Below, piece after piece: positions 51,166 through 61,437 of a DNA stretch of 64,000 nucleotides. Numbering within the stretch: the first letter of the stretch is position 1; every line of letters begins with the position of its first letter. The stretch is from Verrucomicrobiia bacterium (GTDB lineage Bacteria > Verrucomicrobiota > Verrucomicrobiia > Opitutales > Cerasicoccaceae), in assembly GCA_030432235.1 (NCBI GenBank), contig JAUIHT010000010.1, positions 62,001 through 126,000 of the forward strand, given 5' to 3'. Both the position numbers and the translations under genes were made by a program. Below the pieces are notes generated by a model, which did no database searches, was not told where the DNA came from, and saw only the letters and a list, made by a program, of their open reading frames with translations.

Positions 51166-54100
51166 TTACATCCGTTCCACCGCTTGTGCAATCTCCTTCA
51201 GGCGTCCTAGTGGCTTGCGGCTGTTGAGTCTGGGGAAGCGGCCGCCGTGTTGGACGAACTGGTTCTTTTGGGAGGCGATGCGCAGCTTCAATTTGTCGCC
51301 TTCGGTTTCGACGGCGCTGATGCCGTGGCGTTCGGCGAGGACGCGGATCTCGGTTAAGAGCAACAGGGCCTGGACGGGTTGCGGGTGCTTGCCGAAGCGG
51401 TCGCGCAGGGCTTCGCCGATTTCGTTAACCGCTTCCAAGTTGTCGGCGAGGGCGAGGCGGCGGTAGAAGTCGATGCGCAGCCGGGGCTCGTGGATGTAGG
51501 CGTGGGGTAGGGCGGCCTCGATGCGCTTGGTGCCGGTGGCCTGGCGCTCGGCCTGCTTGAGCGCCTCGTAGCCGTGGTCGACGGATGCGCTGTCGCCGGA
51601 CTCGCCGCTGCCTTTTTCCCCGAGCACGACGAAGTCCAGGCGGACGTTGGCGCGGATGGTAGCGGCCTGCGGGTCACCCTTGAGCCGGGAGACGCTTTGC
51701 CGCAGGAGCTGGCAGTAGAGGTCGAAGCCGACGCCGGCGATGTGGCCGCTCTGCTGGGGGCCGAGGAGGTTGCCCGCGCCGCGCAACTCCAAATCCCGCA
51801 TGGCGATGCGGAAGCCGGCCCCGAGCTGGTTGTACTGGCGGATGGCCCCAAGACGCTTACGGGCGAGGTCGAGCAGCCGCGCGTGCCGGTGCAGCAGCAG
51901 ATAGGCGTAGGCTTGTTTTTTGAAGCGTCCCACGCGCCCGCGCAGCTGGTAGAGCTGGCTGAGCCCGAAGCGGTCCGCGCCCTCGATGATGATGGTGTTG
52001 CAGTTGGGGATATCGAGGCCGCTCTCGATGATGGTCGTGCAGAGGAGGAGGTCGTAACGGCCGTCGACGAAGTCCGTCATGATTTTCTCCAAATCGTTTT
52101 CGGCCATCTGCCCGTGGCCGACGGCCAGCCGGATGTCCGGCAGGAGCTCCCGCAGGCGCGCGGCCACGCTCTCGATGGTCTGCACGCGGTTGTGCAGATA
52201 GAAGACCTGGCCGCCGCGATTGATTTCAAACCGGATGGCGTCCTTGATCAGGGCGGGGTCGTAGGCCTTGACGATGGTCTCGATGGGCAGGCGGTCGCGC
52301 GGCGCGGTCTCGATGACGCTCATCTGGCGCACGCCGACGAGCGCGCTGTGCAGGGTGCGCGGGATGGGCGTGGCGCTCATGGTCAGCACGTCGACATTTT
52401 GCCGCAGGCGCTTGATGGCTTCCTTCTGACGGACGCCGAAGCGGTGCTCCTCGTCGATGACCAGCAGGCCCAAATCGGCGAACTCCACGCCGCGCCCGAG
52501 CAGACTGTGCGTGCCCACGATGATGTCGATTTCGCCGGCCTTGAGCTGCCGCTTGATTTCCTTTTGCTCCCTGGCGTTGCGGAAGCGGCTGAGCATCTCG
52601 ACGACGACGGGGTATTCCGCCAGGCGCTCTTTGAAGGTCATGTAGTGCTGCTGGCAGAGGACCGTCGTGGGGATGAGAATCGCGGCCTGCTTGCCGTCGA
52701 GCACGCATTTGAAGGCGGCCCGTAGCGCGACCTCGGTCTTACCGAAGCCGACGTCGCCGCAGATGAGCCGGTCCATCGGGTGGGGCTGCTCCATGTCGTG
52801 CTTGGCGTCGTTGATGGCGCGTAGCTGGTCGGGGGTTTCCTGGAAGGGAAAGGCGTCCTCGAAGTTTTTCAGCCACTGCTGGTCGGGCCCGAAGGCGTGG
52901 CCCGGGGAGACGTCGCGCTCGGCCTGCATGCGCAGCAGCTCGGCGGCGAAGTCCAGCGTGGCGCGCTCGGCGGCGGCGCGGGTTTTCTCCCAGGTGTTGC
53001 CGCCGATTTTGCCGAGCTTGGGCGAAACCTTCGACAGGCCGACGTAGCGGCTGAGGAGGTGGCTCTCGTGCAGGCGTACGTGTACGGTGACACCCTCGGC
53101 GAACTCCAGCGAGATGACCTCCTCCTTGCGCCCGCCGAGGTCCATGGTTTGCAGGCCGCGGAAGATGCAGATGCCGTTCTGCAGGTGGACGAGGTGGTCG
53201 CCGTCGGCCAGCTCGGAGAAGTCCAGCGCCTGGTCGATGGCGGCATGCTCGGGGAGCTTGCGGCGGCGTTGGCCCACGCGTACGCGGTGGCGGCCCACGA
53301 TCTCGTCGCCCGTGACCCAGACAGCCTTCAGGCCCTCGACGTTGACGCGGAAGCCGTCGGCCAGTGCGCCCTCGGTAAAGTGCGGTGTGAAACCCTCGGC
53401 CTCCTCGTGGAAAATTTCGTCGAGGCGTGTGCGTTCGCCGGCATTGCGCAGGCAGACGGTCACGCGGTAGCCCTCGCGCTGCCAGCCTTGCAGACGCTTG
53501 AGGAAACGACTGCGGCTGGCGCGCTCGGACTCCTGCCGGACGATGCCCAGCTTGTCCTCCTCGGCAAAGGTACGGTAGGCCTCCAGGGATTCGGTCTCGA
53601 CCGCGCGCGGCGTGCGCTGTCCCAGGAAGGCGCTGGCTTCGTCGAGCGCGGAGAGGGCCAGCCATGAATCGTTTTTCGCGCTTCTTTTTTCAACGACCTT
53701 GGCAAAGGTGGCTGAGGGCGCGGCGATGTTTTCCGGTACGTAAAAAATGCCGTGGAAGTCGTCCTCGAGGCGCTTGGGTTCGGGCAGCACCCACTGCACG
53801 GTGTCGGGCAGGTAGTCCAGCGCGGTGGCGGTGGAGGCGCTACGCCGCTGGCTGTGCGCCGAGGCAATCACGACCGTTTCCAAGCTCTGGCCGGAGCGCT
53901 GCGTGGTGGGGTCGAACTCGCGGACGGATTCGATTTCGTCCCCGAAGAAATCGATGCGCACCGGGGCGGCGGCATTGAGCGGGTAGACGTCCAGCAGGCC
54001 TCCACGCACGGCGTACTGACCGGGCGTCTCGCAGACCGCTTCGCAGTCGTAGCCCAGCTCGTGCCCGAGGCGATCCTGCAGCTCGTTGAAGCGGACCTCC

Positions 54101-54579
54101 TCACCGACAGCCAGGCGGATTTCACTTTTCGATAAGGACTCCGGAGAAGGCGCGGCGAGCAGGAGCGATTTGGGAGTGGCCAAGAGAATGAAAGATGAAA
54201 GACGAGAGATGAAAGATGAAGTTTGATTTGTTTTCTCAGCTTTCAGCTTTCTGCTTTCTGCTTTTATTTCGCTGAGCGCCGTCAGCGCTGCAAGCCGGTC
54301 GCACTCCAGCTCGAAGGCGCGCGGGTCGTCCTCCTCGAGGTCGGCGGTGTCGGGCAGGATGTGAATCGCCGGGGCAGGGGCACCGTCTGTCAGCGTGGGC
54401 CAGAGGGTCTGCAGGTCTTGCGCCCAGCCCTCGAGCTCCTTGAGGTTGCGCCCCAGCATGACGACTACCGAGGCCGCCCGATCGCGGCATCCGAGCACGG
54501 TCATAGGCGCGGTGGCACTTTCGGCCACCCCGTGCAACAACTGGACATCGGAGTCCGCCGCTAACGTGACGGGCTTCAC
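51166..54579 (-). CDS. mfd: Transcription-repair coupling factor
   Basis: 1137 aa. The UvrB-like N-terminal modules (GGLLDVYPLNAAAPVRIDFFGDEIESVREFDPTTQRS), the RNA-polymerase-interacting CarD-like domain (DHLVHLQNGICIFRGLQTMDL) and the RecG-like helicase with Walker A LICGDVGFGKTEVALRAAFK and DEEHRFGVRQKE are intact, as is the C-terminal TRCF domain. Residues about 104-130 (AESRKLKAEKTNQTSSFISR) are an in-frame insertion made of the oligopurine repeat, between LAALTALSEI and ILLATPKSLL. Mfd removes stalled RNA polymerase and recruits UvrA; the insertion lies in a surface loop and the rest is normal. Confidence 0.95.
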   Translation of the reverse strand: MKPVTLAADSDVQLLHGVAESATAPMTVLGCRDRAASVVVMLGRNLKELEGWAQDLQTLWPTLTDGAPAPAIHILPDTADLEEDDPRAFELECDRLAALTALSEIKAESRKLKAEKTNQTSSFISRLSSFILLATPKSLLLAAPSPESLSKSEIRLAVGEEVRFNELQDRLGHELGYDCEAVCETPGQYAVRGGLLDVYPLNAAAPVRIDFFGDEIESVREFDPTTQRSGQSLETVVIASAHSQRRSASTATALDYLPDTVQWVLPEPKRLEDDFHGIFYVPENIAAPSATFAKVVEKRSAKNDSWLALSALDEASAFLGQRTPRAVETESLEAYRTFAEEDKLGIVRQESERASRSRFLKRLQGWQREGYRVTVCLRNAGERTRLDEIFHEEAEGFTPHFTEGALADGFRVNVEGLKAVWVTGDEIVGRHRVRVGQRRRKLPEHAAIDQALDFSELADGDHLVHLQNGICIFRGLQTMDLGGRKEEVISLEFAEGVTVHVRLHESHLLSRYVGLSKVSPKLGKIGGNTWEKTRAAAERATLDFAAELLRMQAERDVSPGHAFGPDQQWLKNFEDAFPFQETPDQLRAINDAKHDMEQPHPMDRLICGDVGFGKTEVALRAAFKCVLDGKQAAILIPTTVLCQQHYMTFKERLAEYPVVVEMLSRFRNAREQKEIKRQLKAGEIDIIVGTHSLLGRGVEFADLGLLVIDEEHRFGVRQKEAIKRLRQNVDVLTMSATPIPRTLHSALVGVRQMSVIETAPRDRLPIETIVKAYDPALIKDAIRFEINRGGQVFYLHNRVQTIESVAARLRELLPDIRLAVGHGQMAENDLEKIMTDFVDGRYDLLLCTTIIESGLDIPNCNTIIIEGADRFGLSQLYQLRGRVGRFKKQAYAYLLLHRHARLLDLARKRLGAIRQYNQLGAGFRIAMRDLELRGAGNLLGPQQSGHIAGVGFDLYCQLLRQSVSRLKGDPQAATIRANVRLDFVVLGEKGSGESGDSASVDHGYEALKQAERQATGTKRIEAALPHAYIHEPRLRIDFYRRLALADNLEAVNEIGEALRDRFGKHPQPVQALLLLTEIRVLAERHGISAVETEGDKLKLRIASQKNQFVQHGGRFPRLNSRKPLGRLKEIAQAVERM
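54190..54270. repeat. Oligopurine repeat inside mfd (copy C)
   Basis: Read on the minus strand it has units AGCAGAAAGC and AGCTGAAAGC, then a complementary block of CATCTTTCATC units. It adds about 27 codons without breaking the mfd frame. Confidence 0.6.
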
Positions 54580-54628
54580 AAGAGGGAGAAAGTCAATGGG
54601 CGGCGCCCATTAGTCAATAGGGTAGAAC

Positions 54629-54657
54629 AAAAAAGGCGGCCCCGTCGTGGGACCGCC
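54629..54657 (-). terminator. Terminator of the PEP-CTERM gene
   Basis: Minus strand: GGCGGTCCC and GGGGCCGCC stem (9 bp, one mismatch) with a short loop, followed by six T. It lies 24 nt after the stop of the gene ending at 54681. Confidence 0.85.
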
Positions 54658-54680
54658 TTCGAAAGTGGTTGAGCGCTTAC

Positions 54681-55343
54681 TTAAGCCTTGGCTGCCTTGC
54701 GGCGACGGTAGGCTACGAAACCAAGCATGGCGACCGCGGCGATGGCGGCGTATTCGCCCGGCTCGGGGACTGGGGTAACGCTCCAGTTGATCGTCTCATA
54801 GACGATAGGAAGAAACTCATCGCCAACGCTGAAGCTTCCAGCGCCGGCCAGAATTTCACCCGCATCAAAGCCGAGGCTGGACAGGGTGGCGCCAGAGAAG
54901 GTCATGGTGCCGGTGAAGTTTGGATTTGGCGTGAAGCCGGCATCACCGCGATTGTAGTAAGTCATGGTGCCATCGGGGAAAAGATGGAAGCCACCGGCGT
55001 TGGTGACACCAGCAGACGTACCGAAGGGAGAACCGCTCCAGGGAACCAATCCCACGACTACACCATCCGTAGTGACTGTATTTTGGTTCTGGGTCATACT
55101 CGAAGACGAAGCCTCGATACCAAAGCCTGCATTAGCAGCGGTGACAAACGCATTATTGCCAACAGCACCGGTGCCATAGACGCTCCAGCCGGCGGTCGGC
55201 TGGTTGTCGAGGCTACCGCTGAGGGTGGCAACAACGTCAAAGTCGGTTTCAACAAAGCTGATGTTGATAGCAGCTTGAGTAGTAAGAATGGCCGCATTGA
55301 AAAGTGCAAATGCAGCGAGCCGTGATACAAACGTATGTTTCAT
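54681..55343 (-). CDS. PEP-CTERM sorting-tail protein
   Basis: 220 aa from ATG 55343 (frame open to 55352). Signal peptide (FVSRLAAFALFNAAILTTQA), a beta-rich domain (INISFVETDFDVVATLSGSL...) and the ending VPEPGEYAAIAAVAMLGFVAYRRRKAAKA. This is the third intact PEP-CTERM gene in the window. It is flanked by its terminator and, 5', by a 520-nt gap. Confidence 0.85.
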   Translation of the reverse strand: MKHTFVSRLAAFALFNAAILTTQAAINISFVETDFDVVATLSGSLDNQPTAGWSVYGTGAVGNNAFVTAANAGFGIEASSSSMTQNQNTVTTDGVVVGLVPWSGSPFGTSAGVTNAGGFHLFPDGTMTYYNRGDAGFTPNPNFTGTMTFSGATLSSLGFDAGEILAGAGSFSVGDEFLPIVYETINWSVTPVPEPGEYAAIAAVAMLGFVAYRRRKAAKA

Positions 55344-55863
55344 GTGGATCATTTGTTATTCAGTTTTTGTATTCTACTTAACATTAGTTGTTTACGGGAA
55401 CAGCAGTTACCCCAAACGGCTTGCAACCATGTGCAATTGAGACTCATCAACAAGCTAAATATGGGGGCTTGCCTCACTTCGAAGATGGGGTAATAGGCCT
55501 ATTTATGAGCATAAGCACAGTTAATGATGTATGGGGCCAAATAAAGTATAGTTTATATGAAATATTCTATAACGTTACCATTCTCAAAGTGCATCAGGCT
55601 ATATCCACTTATGGCTGGTGATATTTCAGAGGTAAAACTGCGTGCTTTCGCCCGCCTGGATTGCCTTGAGGGGCGTGTGCCAGACGTGAATTATACCGGC
55701 TTGGGAAAGCGCACAGGTGGCCCAAAGCTTCCCTGCGTGAGTTTCGGTGAGGGGAATAAACTCGACTCTGAGAAGTCCTATTAATAAGCTACAACCGCTG
55801 CCTCGCTTTGTTGCTCATCGCTTCTCGTCACTCTTCATCTACTAACTCACAACTCTACGTACT
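55344..55863. other. Intergenic stretch upstream of the YPW-repeat gene
   Basis: About 520 nt. Small plus-strand frames at 55388-55621 and 55557-55784 lack starts with Shine-Dalgarno and resemble nothing known. Composition is irregular (AT-rich left, GC-rich right). Nothing further could be supported. Confidence 0.35.
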
Positions 55864-56580
55864 ATGAGCATAGCAAAACTTCGCCGTGCGGCCTTGGGTC
55901 TTACTTTCTTTCTGACACTGACGGGTGCCAGCTATTCGCAAAACAGACTTCTTGATGAATCAACCGAGCTAGAGCCCGATTGGTATCTATCGGAGTGGCT
56001 TGGGGTCTTTTACGCGGAGTCCTATCCCTGGATTTACAGCATCGACTTAGAATGGGCGCTGGTAGACGAGGCAGGCACGGAGACCTATTGGTTCTACCTC
56101 GTGAAGGAAGACACGTGGGCGTATGTTGACCCTGCTCTTTATCCCTGGATGTATTTCGAGAGTTCCGATAGCTGGTTGTATTACTCAGATGAGAGTGGGC
56201 CGACTGTTGTCACAGTGGCGTTTTACCTGCAGAATGATGAGGGCGAGTTTGTGCCGCTCATCGATGATTACAGCCATGAGCAGGGTAAAATCCGCTTCGA
56301 TATGAGCGAAGACGTTTACTACTGGAGCCGTCTGGCCGACGCCGATATGCAAAATCCCGAGGACGGTCACCGGCACTATAACGCTGCCGCGGAGATGTTT
56401 TACCAGGATGGCGTCTTTAGCTGGGTGGAGTACGGTCCCGAGCACAGCGAGGAGGCCATCCAGGCTTTGGTTGCAGAAGGCACCGCCGGCACCCGCAAAG
56501 CCGTCACCGAAGGCACCGATGTGGCCCGTTATTACTACGACCACAACGGCCTGTTTCTACAGATCGAGTCGGTGGAGTAG
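55864..56580 (+). CDS. Secreted protein with aromatic YPW repeats
   Basis: 238 aa. Signal peptide (RRAALGLTFFLTLTGASYSQ), then two tandem aromatic units: WLGVFYAESYPWIYSIDLEWALV and YLVKEDTWAYVDPALYPWMY followed by SSDSWLYYSDES. This Tyr/Trp-dense pattern (YPW, gWlyy) recurs in surface proteins of Opitutia. The second half is beta-rich and acidic (FYLQNDEGEFVPLIDDYSHEQGKIRFDM). Function unknown; probably an outer-surface or periplasmic domain. Confidence 0.6.
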   Translation: MSIAKLRRAALGLTFFLTLTGASYSQNRLLDESTELEPDWYLSEWLGVFYAESYPWIYSIDLEWALVDEAGTETYWFYLVKEDTWAYVDPALYPWMYFESSDSWLYYSDESGPTVVTVAFYLQNDEGEFVPLIDDYSHEQGKIRFDMSEDVYYWSRLADADMQNPEDGHRHYNAAAEMFYQDGVFSWVEYGPEHSEEAIQALVAEGTAGTRKAVTEGTDVARYYYDHNGLFLQIESVE

Positions 56581-56705
56581 GGGGCGACTCGCAGTTTCGG
56601 CTACCGATGAGGTTTTCGACTTTGGCTTCAGTCGACAGGCCGACAGCTTTCACTCGGAGGAGGTAGTGTCTGGTAAAGTTTCAGGCATATGTAATATGAT
56701 CATAT

Positions 56706-57662
56706 TTACTTCGCTTCAGGTGGGCTAGCCTCCAATGCTGCATTCGCGAATTTCGAGCGTAGCTGCGGTATAATTATAGCTTCCTCTTCGGTAAATGTTT
56801 CAGACCGATAACCTGCTTCCGGGTAGGAACCATCCATCTTCTTCAGGCAGATGACTGCCCAGTATCTCGTGCCAAACTTCTCGTCATCTAGTGCACTCAG
56901 GTAATGGGGTATCGCCCTAGGATCGTTCAGTACAGACAGAGTTTGCAGTGCTGAGGACCTTCTCTTGCCGCTACTAAGGTAGAGGGATTCCATCAGCCAA
57001 TAGTAAATTTCCTTATCCTGGTTTCTTTCCCACCAGCTTCTCCAGAAGCTATTTTCTGATGCGGGTGTGAGTCTTCCATCTGGCGTCCGGTTTGGCCAGT
57101 TTCTTTGATAGCCAGAGGGAAACTCCAGAATGTGGTAAATTCTGCGATTAGTAGGAACGGACGATTCTTCATCAACCAGCGCATTGACTAATTGCCCGGC
57201 AAAGGCGGGGTTCCTGAAGATCATTTTCCGCAGACGTTCAGCAGCTTCATAATAATAGGCGTCGTTTGATTGTAATTCTATCAGCAACGGGGCTATGCGG
57301 TCTTCGCCTTGAACCGGATACCGTCGAATCGCGATAAGGGTCGATTTGCGGTCAATATGAGTCTGGATTATTAATTTTAGAAAATCCAGTGACTCTTGGT
57401 TAGGAATTTTACTTAAGCAGGCAGCCAACGCCCAGCGCTTTTCCACTGGAGCTTCGTGATAGGCACTGATCAGTACAGGCACAGCGGCATCCCCGTATTT
57501 TGCGAAGCCCTCTGCGTAGGGATAGACACTGAACTTGCCCTGCATAGCGGCAAGCATGCGGTTTACTTCTATCTCAATCTGGGAGGAATCTGATGTCTGA
57601 CCTTGTCCCAGGCAGTGATGAAGTACCGAAGCTAGGAGCGTAATGATAACCAAGCGTCTCAT
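56706..57662 (-). CDS. Secreted HEAT-like repeat protein
   Basis: 318 aa. Signal peptide (LVIITLLASVLHHCLGQ) followed by repeated helix pairs of the HEAT type, e.g. YGDAAVPVLISAYHEAPVEKRWALAACLSKI, NQESLDFLKLIIQTHIDRKSTLIAI and NDPRAIPHYLSALDDEKFGTRYWAVICLKKM. Periplasmic scaffold-like; family not named. Low GC, accessory. Confidence 0.6.
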   Translation of the reverse strand: MRRLVIITLLASVLHHCLGQGQTSDSSQIEIEVNRMLAAMQGKFSVYPYAEGFAKYGDAAVPVLISAYHEAPVEKRWALAACLSKIPNQESLDFLKLIIQTHIDRKSTLIAIRRYPVQGEDRIAPLLIELQSNDAYYYEAAERLRKMIFRNPAFAGQLVNALVDEESSVPTNRRIYHILEFPSGYQRNWPNRTPDGRLTPASENSFWRSWWERNQDKEIYYWLMESLYLSSGKRRSSALQTLSVLNDPRAIPHYLSALDDEKFGTRYWAVICLKKMDGSYPEAGYRSETFTEEEAIIIPQLRSKFANAALEASPPEAK

Positions 57663-57720
57663 TATGCGACATATGCCCTAATATACGCTAGATTTCAAAT
57701 TAACAATCGCAGGAGACATT

Positions 57721-58410
57721 TCAACTTTCCAGCCCTGCCAGTGCAGCCCGTGCAGCGTTTTCCTCGGCTTCTTTTTTGGAGCGGCCCTTTCCTTCACCTG
57801 ACACTTTACCGAAGAGTGAAACTTCCACGGTGAAGCGCTTGTCGTGGGGCGGGCCGGATTCCTCCACGAGCTCGTAGATCGGGGGCTGGTTGGGGTCGCG
57901 AGCCTGGACCCACTCCTGGAGCTTGCCCTTGGGGTTGTCGCGGCTGAGGGCGCGTTCGGTAGCCTCCTGGATGTCACCATAGGCGCGCAGGATGCAGTCA
58001 CGGGCAGCTTCGAAGCCACCATCCAGATACACCGCGCCGAAAACGGCCTCAAGGCTGTCTTCGAGACTGGAAGCGCGGTTGCGTCCGCCGGACTCCTCTT
58101 CGGAGGAACCGAGGAGCAGGTGGTCTTGCAGGTTGAGCTTCCTTGCCACGCGCGCAAGGAAGCTGCCCTTGGCCAGGGAAGCGCGCGCCTGGGCCAGCAC
58201 GCCTTCACGCTCATCGGGGAAGAGGTCAAAGAAAGCCTCGGCAAGCGCCAGGCCCAGGACGGCATCGCCGAGAAACTCCAGTCGCTGATAGCTGCGCCCG
58301 ATTTCGGGATGCTCGGACAGGTAGGAGGGGTGGGTCAGTGCCCTTACGAGCAGGCTGGGCTCCTGGAAAGTATAACCGAGAACTGCTTCGAGCTCGCTGA
58401 GTTCCGCCAT
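57721..58410 (-). CDS. rnc: Ribonuclease III
   Basis: 229 aa. The signature YQRLEFLGDAVLGLALAEAFF (about 41-61, with the acidic catalytic residues E/D) and SLEDSLEAVFGAVYLDGGFEAA (second active-site Glu) are intact, followed by the double-stranded RNA-binding domain (DPNQPPIYELVEESGPPHDKRFTVEVSLFGKVSGEGKGRSKKEAEENAARAAL). It processes rRNA and structured RNAs. It follows the ParA gene by 10 nt. Confidence 0.94.
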   Translation of the reverse strand: MAELSELEAVLGYTFQEPSLLVRALTHPSYLSEHPEIGRSYQRLEFLGDAVLGLALAEAFFDLFPDEREGVLAQARASLAKGSFLARVARKLNLQDHLLLGSSEEESGGRNRASSLEDSLEAVFGAVYLDGGFEAARDCILRAYGDIQEATERALSRDNPKGKLQEWVQARDPNQPPIYELVEESGPPHDKRFTVEVSLFGKVSGEGKGRSKKEAEENAARAALAGLES

Positions 58411-58420
58411 GACCGCGTGG

Positions 58421-59203
58421 TTACCCCTTCAGGTTGAACTGCTTGACGCACTCCTTGGCGAGCTGCTCGTAGGCGGCGGCGCCAGCGCTGGCGGCATCGT
58501 ATTCGAAGATACTCTGGCCAAAGCTGGGGGCCTCACTGAGGCGAATGCTGCGCGGGATAACGGTCTTGAAGACAAACTGGCCGGAGTTTTCGCGCACCTC
58601 CTGCACGACCTGCCGCGAGAGATTCGTGCGGATGTCGAACATGGTCATGAGGATGCCGCCGACGCTGAGGTTGGGGTTGACGCCGGCCTCGCGGAGCTGC
58701 TCCACGACGCGGAGGATTTGCCCGAGGCCTTCCATGGCGAGGTATTCGCATTGCAGCGCCACGAGCAGGTAGTCGGCGGCGGCGAGGCCGTTCATGGAAA
58801 TCATGCCGAGCGCCGGAGGGCAGTCCAGGATGACGGCGCGCAGGTGCTCGTCTTCCCGGATGGGCTGGAGCACGCGGCGGAGCTGCACGAGGTAGTCCGG
58901 CTTTTGCCCCAGCTCGATCTCGATGGCGGCCAGATCGACCTCCGAGGGGATGAGCCAGAGATTCTTTTCGCGGGTCTCGATCACCTTTTCCATGGCGTCG
59001 TCGTCGCCGTGCAGGCAACCGTAGAGGCTGCCGCCGGGGGTCTTCTCATGGCCCAGGGCGCTGGTGGCGTTGGCCTGCGGATCTAGGTCGACCAGTAGCG
59101 TGGGCACGCCGCGCCGGGCCAGGCCGACTGCGAGGTTGATGGCGGTGGTCGTCTTGCCGACGCCGCCCTTTTGATTGGCGATAGTAAATACGGTGGCTGA
59201 CAT
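58421..59203 (-). CDS. parA: ParA/Soj family ATPase
   Basis: 260 aa from ATG 59203. Deviant Walker A KGGVGKTTTAINLAVGLA, DLDPQANATSALG and GMISMNGLAAADYLLVALQCEYLAMEGLGQILR identify the chromosome-partition ATPase. An upstream frame extends to 59392 but crosses the antisense of tRNA-Cys, so it is not used. A parB gene would be expected downstream but rnc follows instead; parB may be elsewhere. Confidence 0.9.
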   Translation of the reverse strand: MSATVFTIANQKGGVGKTTTAINLAVGLARRGVPTLLVDLDPQANATSALGHEKTPGGSLYGCLHGDDDAMEKVIETREKNLWLIPSEVDLAAIEIELGQKPDYLVQLRRVLQPIREDEHLRAVILDCPPALGMISMNGLAAADYLLVALQCEYLAMEGLGQILRVVEQLREAGVNPNLSVGGILMTMFDIRTNLSRQVVQEVRENSGQFVFKTVIPRSIRLSEAPSFGQSIFEYDAASAGAAAYEQLAKECVKQFNLKG

Positions 59204-59302
59204 GGGGTCTTGAAAGGTTTCGGCGCGGGTTGCGTCAAAGAAAGGCGAAGATTGCGCTTGAAATACCTGCGAATCGAGGGTTTTTTCAACGTTTCTTTTA
59301 GC

Positions 59303-59376
59303 GGCGCGGTAGCCAAGTGGTAAGGCCGGGGACTGCAAATCCTCAATCGGCGGTTCGATTCCGCCCCGCGCCTCCA
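59303..59376 (+). tRNA. tRNA-Cys (GCA)
   Basis: Acceptor GGCGCGG with CCGCGCC, anticodon loop ACTGCAAAT with anticodon GCA, T-arm GGCGG-TTCGATT-CCGCC and an encoded CCA. D-arm GCC-AAGTGGTAA-GGC. Lies between parA and pyrE on the plus strand. Confidence 0.95.
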
Positions 59377-59439
59377 ATTTTTGGATAGGCAAAGCGCTTT
59401 TCCGTTGTCGAAGAGGGGCGCAAAGGCAAACTCCGGGAC

Positions 59440-60012
59440 ATGTCGAGTGATACCCAAGAGGAAATCCTGAGCTTGTTCCGTGAATCCGGTGCCTTGTTGG
59501 AAGGGCATTTCGTGCTGCGCTCCGGGCTGCACAGTGGCCACTTTTTCCAGTGCGCGCGTGTTTGCGAGCATCTCGACAAGGTGACGCGCCTGGCCGAGCT
59601 GCTCCTGGAGAAGATTCCCGCGGACAGCTTCGAGACTGTCGTGGCCCCGGCCATGGGCGGATTGGTTATTGGGCAGGAGGTCGCCCGGCAGGCGGGCGCG
59701 CGTTTTCTTTTCGTGGAGAAGGTCGACGACAAGCTCGCCCTGCGCCGCAACTTCCAGATCAAGCCCGGGGAGAAAATCCTGGTGGTGGAAGACGTCATCA
59801 CGCGCGGCGGACGCGTCGTGGAGGCGCTGGACATCATCAAGGCTCACGGCGGCACCACCACCGGTGTCGCGGTGCTGGTGGACCGCTCCCAGGGCAAGGC
59901 GAGTTTCGAGGTGCCCCACACCTCGCTCATGGAGCTGAGCTTCCCCACCTACGAGGCTGACAAACTGCCACCCGAGTTGGCTGCTATCCCCGCCTCCAAA
60001 CCCGGCTCGTAA
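59440..60012 (+). CDS. pyrE: Orotate phosphoribosyltransferase
   Basis: 190 aa. The PRPP motif is ILVVEDVITRGGRVVEAL; the substrate loop is RQAGARFLFVEKVDDKLALRRNF. It makes OMP from orotate and PRPP in pyrimidine synthesis. It begins 63 nt after tRNA-Cys, on the same strand. Confidence 0.92.
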   Translation: MSSDTQEEILSLFRESGALLEGHFVLRSGLHSGHFFQCARVCEHLDKVTRLAELLLEKIPADSFETVVAPAMGGLVIGQEVARQAGARFLFVEKVDDKLALRRNFQIKPGEKILVVEDVITRGGRVVEALDIIKAHGGTTTGVAVLVDRSQGKASFEVPHTSLMELSFPTYEADKLPPELAAIPASKPGS

Positions 60013-60037
60013 GGCGCTCTTTCTGAGCGCAGTCAAA

Positions 60038-60130
60038 AGCTTAAAGCTAAAAGTCGAAAGCGAAGTAAAATACTTACCTAGATTGCCATTTGCATAATGG
60101 CTTTTCGCTTTAAGCTTTCGACTTTAGACT
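60038..60130. repeat. Oligopurine repeat between pyrE and the ABC ATPase gene (copy D)
   Basis: Contains AAAGCTAAAAGTCGAAAGC and, 50 nt later, the inverted GCTTTAAGCTTTCGACTTTA, so AGTCGAAAGC/GCTTTCGACT can form a stem around TAAAATACTTACCTAG... This lies between convergent genes and may serve as a shared terminator. Confidence 0.55.
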
Positions 60131-60145
60131 CCGCGCTTCGCGCGG

Positions 60146-61273
<1,128 letters not shown>

Positions 61274-61437
61274 GGTATGGTTTCGGGGGGCGGTTATCGG
61301 TAAAACACTGCAATTTGGGCAATTCCGGTAGGTGGAGCAAGTAAAAGCGTGTATCATTTTTTCTTTAAGACCAAAAACGCGCCGTTTCACCTGCGAGCAG
61401 GCTTGTGATTGGAACCGGATTGGTTTCTCATACCGAA

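Noticed and set aside
55388-55784. Two plus-strand frames before the YPW gene
   Set aside because: No family match and no clear ribosome-binding site.
58421-59392. N-terminal extension of parA through the antisense of tRNA-Cys
   Set aside because: The extra residues are encoded by the antisense strand of the tRNA gene; the family start lies at 59203.
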